The translations under genes and the position numbers were made by a program. A DNA stretch of 7,259 nt from UBA8653 sp963978155 (GTDB taxonomy: Bacteria > Planctomycetota > Phycisphaerae > Phycisphaerales > SM1A02). Position 1 is the stretch's first letter. Every line of letters starts with the position of its first letter. Shown piece by piece: positions 1-5,540 of the stretch. The DNA lies in NCBI GenBank assembly GCA_963978155.1, contig CAXBRK010000104.1, positions 1 to 7,259 on the forward strand, written 5' to 3'. The notes below the pieces were generated by a model. That model was not told where the DNA came from. It saw only the letters and a list, made by a program, of their open reading frames with translations, and made no database searches.

Positions 1-192
1 GGGCAAGTACTGCTGGCCGCTGCCCGCTTCCACTTGACCGACCACAACCCCCGCACCCGTCGGCGTCGCCGCCCCAAGCCGATCTTGGAGATCCCAATAA
101 CCCAAGAAGTTCCAAGAAGGATGGTCAGCGAGTGCAAGGCTCGAGGCCACAAAACTGCCCGAAAGCACGAGGAGGGTTCGACTGTGAGTCAT
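1..192 (-). CDS. Exported protein, N-terminal fragment (possible subtilase-like), runs off the left edge
   Basis: Reverse-strand frame from ATG at 192-190, open for 64 codons to the window edge. It begins MTHSRTLLVLSGSFVASSLA, a clear signal peptide: a basic start, a hydrophobic core and a likely cleavage after ALA (about residue 22, before DHP). An in-frame TAG lies four codons upstream, so ATG is the only reasonable start; no strong Shine-Dalgarno is seen. The mature start contains WDLQDRLG, then TPTGAGVVVGQVEA (about residues 43-56) and ends at QQYLP. The 'G-x-G-V-x-V' strand resembles the first strand of the subtilase fold, which normally carries the catalytic Asp (V-A-V-I-D-T-G); here the aligned residue is Glu. 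From memory, secreted planctomycete proteins often start this way. It follows the DUF1573 gene by 75 bp on the same strand. Existence of the gene is well supported; the subtilase assignment is inference, since the His and Ser regions are outside the window. Confidence 0.78.
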   Translation of the reverse strand, partial: MTHSRTLLVLSGSFVASSLALADHPSWNFLGYWDLQDRLGAATPTGAGVVVGQVEAGSGQQYLP

Positions 193-267
193 GCCGCAAA
201 TCTAGCCCACAGACGAGGATGTCCAAGAAAAAATCGCTTTGTGAGGGTTCTCAGGCCTGAATGACCG
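193..267. other. 75-bp spacer between DUF1573 gene and the left-edge gene, with small palindromes
   Basis: Short gap between two same-strand genes. It holds a perfect 10-bp palindrome TCAGGCCTGA (251-260) just after the DUF1573 stop. Overlapping it, on the minus strand, is a 4-bp stem TGAG-AACC-CTCA (242-253), followed after about 8 nt by a run of six T (228-233). The stem is too short and too far from the T-run for a convincing intrinsic terminator, so read-through into the next gene is plausible. No clear promoter hexamers are recognised. Confidence 0.4.
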
Positions 268-1407
268 TTATTTGGCCGGCCGAACCACACCAAAGACGTG
301 GATTTGCTGGTCGTGGCCAGCGGTTGAAGACTCCACTTGGAATGTCCCCATAAGCACCCCGGCCGGGCAATCGGCGGCCGCGCCGATTTCAACGCGAACC
401 ATGTTGCCATCTTCCTTTTGGATCACATCAATGAATCGAGTGACGAGACCTGAACTCTCGCTCCTGGCCACCGTGAATTGCTCATTCATGGTTCGGTTGG
501 GCAACAGGGCCACCGGGAGTTCGTAGATTTGCGTGTCGCCAGGTGACAACTCACCCACGACAACCCGCTGGTCAAGGATCATCCAAGCTCTGGTGTCCCC
601 ATCGCCCGGGATATCGGGATTGGTGCAGCCGTCTTTTCGAACCCGAACATCCACGACGGGCGCATCAGGGTGATCGGTCTGCACCACAATCCAAGAAGGC
701 ATCCGCTCGCCAGCCGGATTGGTGCACGTCTCCGTGTCGTAGGTGCTCAGGTCCCATGGGACTTCCTGCAGCAATGCCGCAGGTGCATCCGGCACCGCCA
801 CCCCTTGCACCGAAAGAACCCGGAACGGCCGCGAATCGAGACTGCGCAGCTTCAGCGTGCCTTGGTCACCGTCGCGACGGAAATCAATCCACGTGGGATC
901 TGCTTTCACCGGCCGGGTGAACATGGCCTCCACTGGAACATTGACAATGTCGTTGCCCAAGAACACAAAGCGGAGGGTGGCTTTGGAAGGCCCGGCCTGG
1001 GAACGTGGCTCATGAGCAACGGCCACCGTGTGATTCGCCCCGGGTGCCAAGACCACACGGTCGGTGAACTCTGGCTTCAAGCAACTGCACGTCGGTGAAA
1101 CCGCCACCAAGGTGACAGCTTTCTCGCCCTGGTTCGTCAGAGTGATCTCCCCCGTCGGGCGGGACATCAACGATTGGGTGCCAAAGTTCAAGACCCCAGG
1201 AGAAACCACGACCGACTGCGGACGAGCGGGTTCGGATGGCTCGGCTGGAACCAGATCCGATGCGAAGTCTTCTGTCTGTTGGACAGAAGATGACTCTGTG
1301 GGGGGTCCATCGAGGTTGGTGGTTCTCTCAGGACTGCTCAATCGGCCGAGAATGAATCCCCCCGCCGCGAGAGCGACGAGGAGAAGAATGGTGGAAAATC
1401 GCTGCAA
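268..1407 (-). CDS. DUF1573 / Ig-like domain protein, membrane-anchored or exported
   Basis: 379 aa. Residues 6-22 are hydrophobic (ILLLVALAAGGFILG) with no lipobox Cys, so this is a signal anchor or uncleaved signal peptide; residues 25-65 form a Pro/Ser/Glu-rich linker. Residues 68-163 match the DUF1573 pattern: 'LNFGT', 'ITLTNQG', 'PTCSCL' (Cys107 and Cys109, the usual C-x-C) and 'LAPGANHTVAV'. Two more Ig-like strand patterns follow: 166-256 ('PTWIDFRRDG', 'RPFRVLSVQG') and about 280-379 ending GVVRPAK. Three further Cys (228, 261, 347) are present, two in a repeated CTNP motif. DUF1573 proteins have no established enzymatic role; the fold suggests an extracytoplasmic binding or structural function. 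The start is TTG at 1407, forced by an in-frame TGA four codons upstream; no ATG or GTG precedes the hydrophobic segment, and no good Shine-Dalgarno is present. It lies 29 bp after the protease stop, so it is probably co-transcribed and perhaps translationally coupled. Confidence 0.9.
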   Translation of the reverse strand: MQRFSTILLLVALAAGGFILGRLSSPERTTNLDGPPTESSSVQQTEDFASDLVPAEPSEPARPQSVVVSPGVLNFGTQSLMSRPTGEITLTNQGEKAVTLVAVSPTCSCLKPEFTDRVVLAPGANHTVAVAHEPRSQAGPSKATLRFVFLGNDIVNVPVEAMFTRPVKADPTWIDFRRDGDQGTLKLRSLDSRPFRVLSVQGVAVPDAPAALLQEVPWDLSTYDTETCTNPAGERMPSWIVVQTDHPDAPVVDVRVRKDGCTNPDIPGDGDTRAWMILDQRVVVGELSPGDTQIYELPVALLPNRTMNEQFTVARSESSGLVTRFIDVIQKEDGNMVRVEIGAAADCPAGVLMGTFQVESSTAGHDQQIHVFGVVRPAK

Positions 1408-1436
1408 ACGACAAACTCAGCTGCGGTCAAGCTGGC

Positions 1437-4400
1437 TCAACCTGGACCGTCGTCCCCGGAGTTGAGGAATTGAATATTCATCAAATCCCAAAGGATCGTG
1501 TAATCCGGGTTGTCACCGAAGACATCGCCGTATCCCCACGTCCAAATCCGAGAGTAATTCTTACCAGTGTTGTCAATGTACCGACGAGCGAAGCCGGGGC
1601 CTCCTGCAGCTTCCAGCTCAAGCTCGATGTTTCCATCCGCGTTGGGCTGATCATCACCATTGATGACAGCAACGTCCACGGTATTCCACATACCGGTTTG
1701 GAAGTCCCACATGGCAAAGCCAACCACAACAATCGGAGCGACTGGAGGCTGGAGTTGGAGATCGGCCGTGATGCCTTGAACAGTATCGGGAAGGATTTCG
1801 ATTTGTTGTGCCAACCCAATATCGGTCACCTCACCACTCACAGGACGGGTTGCTTGCGCCCAAATGGCTGCCAACTCTGGATCATCTTCGGCTTCCGGGC
1901 CCAACAGCTCGGGGTCGGTCAAACCTTCGCCACCTACCGCGAATTCTGAAGTTGCGATCAGGTAAGTTCCGTCGGCGCCTTTGACGCTGTAGTAGTTGCC
2001 GCCAATTTCACCTTTGATCGGTTGCAGACCAGTCAAGCTCTCCGCGTCATTTTCAACAACCGCGCCTTCGAGGGTCAGCAATTGCACTACGGCAGAACTG
2101 TCGTCCGCGAAGCCCCAGATCCGTGGGTAGGTACCAAGCGTGACTTCAATACCTTCCGGCTGTGCTTCGTACACGCCGTCCAGTCGTCCGTCACCATCCG
2201 CATCAATGCCGAAGTTGCCACTGATGTCGCCGTTGAAGGGCGCACGACCAGAGTTGCCGGTGATGACGGCTTCCGTGTTGGGACTACCGCCTGAGGGATA
2301 CGGAACCATGGCCGTCTCACGCAAACCACCTGGACTTGCGGGGATGGAGAAGAATTGCTTGGCCAGGCCTTGCAACGCACATACCGAACCAGCGATCTGG
2401 GCCGTCGCAGCGGAAGTTCCGCCAAATCGTGCGGTGTAAGCACGGCGACGATCAACGCCAAGGTCGTTTGGATTTTGCTCCTGTACCGCTGAGAACAAAT
2501 CGCCGTATCCAGTGGATACCACGTAGTCGCCCCACGCTGCGAAGTCCACTGCAGCGCCATAGTTCGATTCGGCGTGCCGGTGCGCCTGACCAGGACCGGC
2601 TGGGGTCAGACCGCCGACGATGAACATGCCATCTTCAGGACCTTCATCACCACCATCGCCACCACCTGCGGGGATGCACTCTTGACGTCCATTGCCGGCG
2701 GCAACAACCGCAACGATCCCTTCTTGGAACGCCAAGCCGGAGACAACGACGACGGCTTCATTCTCGGCACAACTGGTGTTGATGCCGGCGGGGTCGTACG
2801 CCGCACAGATGACGTCACCGGGTCCGAGTTCAGCGACGGCCCGGAACCATGCGGTCACTTCTCGGTTGCCATCTTCTCGAGAGAACAACGGGAAGAAATA
2901 TGGCTGCGCTTCGGGAACGATGCCCGTGATGCCTTGAGCGGGCTCACCCCAATCCCGGGCTTCGTCCAGTGCTGAGAGCTGACCAAGGACGGCGGTGCCG
3001 TGGTCGGGGTATCCAACTTCTGGAATGGTCACCATGGTCACACCTTCTTCGAGGATGACATAGGGCTTCCGGGGGGTGTAGCGATTTTCGGTGTCACGGC
3101 TCCAAGTGATCGTTGGGATTTCTTCGCCATTGGCATCCAAACGTGGAACCACTCGGCCATTCGGCGTGACTTCCATCTCGATACGTTCGATGTCTTCGTG
3201 GCCGCGCCAGAAGGAGAAATCGAGAACAGCGACTTTTGCACCACGTCCGCGGAACAATTCATCACCGCGGTCGATGGAAGGATCTTCGCTCATCAAGCCT
3301 GTCTCGTCGAGGAGAGGATCGCCGGCGCCGTTGGGATCATCCCGAGCGATTCGCCACGCAAACCCGTCGCCCCCAGTGGGACCAGTCCAAAGCCCATCGC
3401 ACTCCCCATTGTCGGCGGAGGTGATGTACAGAGGATTGGTGACCACAGTGCAATCGACTGCGTCACCAATATCTGCATCGCTGCCGTCGATACCAGCACC
3501 TGGAACTGGGATTGGCGCGCCAGGCGCACCGCCCAGCAACACTGCAGGTTCTCCATCGATGCCCCAGTCTCCCCAGTTTTCGCCTGGCTCAAACCAGCCG
3601 TCATTGGAAATATCTGAAGCGTCAGGCAACCCATCATTGTTGTCGTCGGTGTAGTCAAATGGCTCGCCGGGCTTCCCGCGAAGACCAAGACCAACACCGT
3701 TGAAACCGAGTGGCCAGTTCAGGACCGGGTTGCCAAAGACCCAAGCCTCTTGGTAAGGCATGCCTTCGAAGTATTGGAGTTCTCCAACATCAAGCAAACC
3801 ACCATCTCGGGCCGCGATGTACGCGGAGCGGGTGCGGTACGGCCAAGGATCGTCATCAAGGTTGTATTGCAGCCCGGAGAAATCTGGGGTGTCTGGACCG
3901 GCCGTAGCGCCATCATCAATGACCACGGCGGCAGTGCGGTAGGCAAAAAGACGCGCGATCTCGGCGCAAGCCAATGACCAGTTGCCTTGCTCACAGCTTG
4001 GATCAATCGCGGTCACGATGGAGACCACGTCGGGGCTCGAGGCACCTGGGTCTCCCGTTTGGTCGTACAGCTGTCCCGTGTAGGGCGTCAATGTCGCACG
4101 GGCGGCGCTCGGAGGAGCACAAAGCACGCGAGCGGTGGCTTGACAGAAGAAATCCCACTGACCGTTGATGCCCGAATCTTGGAACAAGGAGCAGAAGGGA
4201 TCGATCGCGGTCACCAGTTCGCAACACACGCCATCAGAGCAGCCTGGCATGGCCAAGCCCGTGGCGCCGAAGCAACTGACGTTGGCAGTGAAGTCCATAG
4301 ACACGTGAATGCCCAATTGCCCCACTGGGTCACAGGCTGCTTCAGGACAGTCAATCTCATCATCTTCGCCGTACACACAAAGACCATTGTCGCTGCCTTG

Positions 4401-5384
4401 AATGAGTGACCAAATGTGGGAGTACACACCACCAGCATTCACACACTCCAAGAAGGGGAGGTCCACACAAGCACCACTGGAAGCAGTACCGCCGGCGGCC
4501 AAACAGCACGCGCCCTCTTCTTCCTCACCTGGAGCACAAGTGGTCACCCGGTTGGGGTCGTTGCAAGAGAATGCTTCACCGGCTGGGTTGAGGTCATACT
4601 GACCGTCGCCATCATCATCAACGTCCAAGAAGGGACCGAAGAACTGACCACCGGCATCCAAACACGCAGTGCTGGGCACGGCATCAAGACAAGCGGGGCC
4701 GAATCCAAGGTCAATACAGCAAGGACCAACCGGAGCTGCGGGGTCCAAGAAACCACAGGACTCTTGACCCTCATTCCATGTGCCATCCAGCTCATCACAC
4801 TCAGCCTCGGTCATGCCGGCCAAGCACAAAGGAGGGGTCACATTCGTGACCGCGCAGGAACCGACTGGGGCTGGGCCGGCGAGGGAGACACTGGCGGGGC
4901 GAAGGGTTTCCATGATGGTGGCGAATTCAACGCACTCAAGCATGTGCAGCTGACGGGCCAATCTTTGGACAACCGCAGGGGATTCTGGATCCAACTTCAC
5001 GCTCAACATGCCCGGAAGGTCGGGCGCAGCAATGCCGGAGTGCATGGAGGCACTCTGCATCACGTTGTACATTTCGTCGTGCGTTGCTTTGATGGCCGTG
5101 GTTAAGTTGTACCCAGAGAGGAGTTTCTTGGCACGCCGGCCATCTTGAGCTGGGCCGTTGAAGGACAAATTGCCAGACGCGTCAAGCCGAGCCAATGCTT
5201 CGTCGCGGAACTTGACCACAATCTCACCGGTGATCGCTCCAGGGGTTGCGACCACTTTGTCAAGCGGGCGCTTTTGCATGGGCGCTCGAGGCGACAAGGA
5301 TTGGGAAAAAGATTCACCGCCAACCACGAGGGCCAAAAGCAGGGCAGCGAGCGAGCGAGCGAAACATGAGTTCAATGTGCGCAT
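1437..5384 (-). CDS. Secreted subtilisin-family (S8) serine protease, multidomain, Cys-rich
   Basis: 1315 aa, numbered from ATG at 5384. This start has AAAGGA six bases upstream; the TTG at 5387 is spaced too closely. Residues 1-28 are a signal peptide (RSLAALLLALVVGG core, likely cut after SFS). About 50-160 resembles a subtilase prodomain ('GEIVVKFRDEALARL' to 'LECVEFA'). Residues 175-351 carry three Cys-rich repeats; 385-481 hold two 'TAIDPxC' repeats; 576-612 is a D/N/G-rich calcium-type loop. The catalytic domain is about 711-1011: Asp722 (VAVLDFS), His795 (DHGTAVLG), oxyanion Asn898 (VAAGNG) and Ser991 (GGTSAATAQIAG). All four key residues are present, so activity is likely. The remaining ~300 residues include another calcium-type loop (DADGDGRLDG, about 1061-1070) and a Trp-rich end. 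Far larger than simple subtilisins (about 380 aa preproprotein), mainly from the ~550-residue insert before the catalytic domain. Substrate unknown; it probably acts outside the inner membrane. It heads the short cluster after rpoC. Confidence 0.95.
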   Translation of the reverse strand: MRTLNSCFARSLAALLLALVVGGESFSQSLSPRAPMQKRPLDKVVATPGAITGEIVVKFRDEALARLDASGNLSFNGPAQDGRRAKKLLSGYNLTTAIKATHDEMYNVMQSASMHSGIAAPDLPGMLSVKLDPESPAVVQRLARQLHMLECVEFATIMETLRPASVSLAGPAPVGSCAVTNVTPPLCLAGMTEAECDELDGTWNEGQESCGFLDPAAPVGPCCIDLGFGPACLDAVPSTACLDAGGQFFGPFLDVDDDGDGQYDLNPAGEAFSCNDPNRVTTCAPGEEEEGACCLAAGGTASSGACVDLPFLECVNAGGVYSHIWSLIQGSDNGLCVYGEDDEIDCPEAACDPVGQLGIHVSMDFTANVSCFGATGLAMPGCSDGVCCELVTAIDPFCSLFQDSGINGQWDFFCQATARVLCAPPSAARATLTPYTGQLYDQTGDPGASSPDVVSIVTAIDPSCEQGNWSLACAEIARLFAYRTAAVVIDDGATAGPDTPDFSGLQYNLDDDPWPYRTRSAYIAARDGGLLDVGELQYFEGMPYQEAWVFGNPVLNWPLGFNGVGLGLRGKPGEPFDYTDDNNDGLPDASDISNDGWFEPGENWGDWGIDGEPAVLLGGAPGAPIPVPGAGIDGSDADIGDAVDCTVVTNPLYITSADNGECDGLWTGPTGGDGFAWRIARDDPNGAGDPLLDETGLMSEDPSIDRGDELFRGRGAKVAVLDFSFWRGHEDIERIEMEVTPNGRVVPRLDANGEEIPTITWSRDTENRYTPRKPYVILEEGVTMVTIPEVGYPDHGTAVLGQLSALDEARDWGEPAQGITGIVPEAQPYFFPLFSREDGNREVTAWFRAVAELGPGDVICAAYDPAGINTSCAENEAVVVVSGLAFQEGIVAVVAAGNGRQECIPAGGGDGGDEGPEDGMFIVGGLTPAGPGQAHRHAESNYGAAVDFAAWGDYVVSTGYGDLFSAVQEQNPNDLGVDRRRAYTARFGGTSAATAQIAGSVCALQGLAKQFFSIPASPGGLRETAMVPYPSGGSPNTEAVITGNSGRAPFNGDISGNFGIDADGDGRLDGVYEAQPEGIEVTLGTYPRIWGFADDSSAVVQLLTLEGAVVENDAESLTGLQPIKGEIGGNYYSVKGADGTYLIATSEFAVGGEGLTDPELLGPEAEDDPELAAIWAQATRPVSGEVTDIGLAQQIEILPDTVQGITADLQLQPPVAPIVVVGFAMWDFQTGMWNTVDVAVINGDDQPNADGNIELELEAAGGPGFARRYIDNTGKNYSRIWTWGYGDVFGDNPDYTILWDLMNIQFLNSGDDGPG
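2352..3254 (-). other. Subtilase catalytic domain of the S8 protease
   Basis: Encodes about residues 711-1011. Catalytic codons: Asp722 at 3219-3221, His795 at 3000-3002, oxyanion-hole Asn898 at 2691-2693, Ser991 at 2412-2414. Order D-H-N-S is that of family S8. Asp to His is 73 residues and Asn to Ser 93; in subtilisin BPN' these are 32 and 66, so both intervals hold insertions. The Ser motif has Ala and Gln where the family consensus G-T-S-x-A-x-P-H has Pro and His. Confidence 0.93.
3549..3659 (-). other. D/N/G-rich calcium-type loops in the protease
   Basis: Encodes about residues 576-612 of the protease. It reads FDYTDDNNDGLPDASDISND followed by GWFEPGENWGDWGIDGEP. The spaced Asp/Asn/Gly pattern resembles thrombospondin type-3 or EF-hand/dockerin-like calcium loops. 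Two similar short loops occur at about residues 254-264 (DVDDDGDGQYD) and 1061-1070. Calcium binding is inferred from the pattern. Confidence 0.55.
3942..4232 (-). repeat. Two 'VTAIDPxC...W...C' protein repeats in the protease
   Basis: Copy one is at 4119-4232 (about residues 385-422): it opens VCCELVTAIDPFC and closes WDFFCQATARVLC. Copy two is at 3942-4022 (about 455-481): SIVTAIDPSC then NWSLACAEIARLF. The shared pattern is V-T-A-I-D-P-x-C-x(n)-W-x(3)-C-x(3)-A-R-x-[LF]. From memory, similar 'DPFCC..WD..C' repeats occur in secreted planctomycete and some deltaproteobacterial proteins. Copy two lacks the leading Cys pair and the last Cys, so it looks degenerate. Confidence 0.7.
4332..4862 (-). 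repeat. Three Cys-rich 'G-x-C-C' protein repeats in the protease
   Basis: Encodes about residues 175-351, with 17 cysteines. The units begin at GSCAVTN (175), GPCCIDL (220) and GACCLAA (291). Each follows the pattern C-(C)-x(n)-C-[LV]-x(n)-C-x(2-4)-[GD]-G-x-[FWY]-x(n)-C, as in AECDELDGTW, ACLDAGGQFF and ECVNAGGVY. From memory this unit is frequent in Phycisphaerae secreted proteins. Even spacing suggests disulfide-stabilised mini-domains outside the cytoplasm. They lie between prodomain and catalytic domain, an unusual place for accessory modules. Confidence 0.75.
5346..5362. repeat. Tetranucleotide repeat (AGCG)x4 in the protease signal-peptide codons
   Basis: Four tandem AGCG units plus one A on the + strand. 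On the coding strand this is the CGCT run that encodes F-A-R-S-L-A-A of the signal peptide. The unit length is not a multiple of three, so gain or loss of one copy would shift the reading frame near the start of the gene. Confidence 0.85.
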
Positions 5385-5435
5385 CAAAGGTCCTTTGGTG
5401 AGCGATCACCACTATCTCAGGCAATATGTCTGAGA
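5385..5435 (-). promoter_or_regulatory. Structured 5' leader of the protease gene: three adjacent inverted repeats
   Basis: Three inverted repeats lie just ahead of the ATG. First, TCTCAG/CTGAGA with a 9-nt loop (5415-5435). Second, TGGTGA-TCGC-TCACCA on the coding strand, a 6-bp stem with a 4-nt loop (5396-5411). Third, CAAAGG-A-CCTTTG (5385-5397), which contains the Shine-Dalgarno. The second and third share two bases. They could be mRNA hairpins that limit ribosome access or operator sites; function is inferred. No convincing -35/-10 pair was recognised upstream, although TAGAAT (minus strand, about 5442-5447) is a possible -10. Confidence 0.45.
5391..5396 (-). promoter_or_regulatory. Ribosome binding site of the protease gene
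   Basis: Coding-strand AAAGGA, six bases before the ATG at 5384. This spacing favours the ATG over the TTG immediately before it at 5387, where only three bases would remain. Confidence 0.75.
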
Positions 5436-5513
5436 AGTGATGATTCTAACTCAGAGGAGCCTCAAATGGGCACAGAACGCCGTTAGAGCCGCCGAGAAAT
5501 TGGACAACTTTTG

Positions 5514-5534
5514 CGGCAATCGGCAAGATTGCCG
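5514..5534 (-). terminator. Stem-loop 6 nt after the rpoC stop, possible terminator
   Basis: Perfect 8-bp inverted repeat, CGGCAATC and GATTGCCG, with a 5-nt loop, placed just after the rpoC TGA (5541-5543). The bases that follow on the coding strand (CAAAAGTTGTCC) are not a T-run, so this is not a classical intrinsic terminator. It may act as a weak or Rho-assisted terminator or as a 3'-end stabiliser. Confidence 0.4.
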
Positions 5535-5540
5535 AGCACA

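Noticed and set aside
100..120. Direct repeat CCAAGAAG, also seen at several other sites
   Set aside because: The copies encode ordinary codons such as P-S-W and F-L-D in different genes and have no regular spacing, so they look like codon preference.
34..264. Basic 76-codon open frame on the + strand, plus a Pro-rich frame at 3-260
   Set aside because: Both overlap the minus-strand frame at 1-192, which has a convincing signal peptide and follows the same-strand cluster. Arg and Pro runs are typical of antisense reading of GC-rich codons.
189..410. 73-codon minus-strand frame overlapping the end of the DUF1573 gene
   Set aside because: It is out of frame with the DUF1573 coding region and has no domain or start signal.
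3000..3617. 205-codon open frame on the + strand
   Set aside because: Antisense to the protease coding region, which has clear domain evidence.
4416..5105. 229-codon open frame on the + strand
   Set aside because: Antisense to the Cys-rich repeats and prodomain of the protease; its composition mirrors the opposite strand and no motif is seen.
5385..5387. TTG at 5387 as the protease start
   Set aside because: The Shine-Dalgarno would be only three bases away; the ATG at 5384 has six-base spacing.
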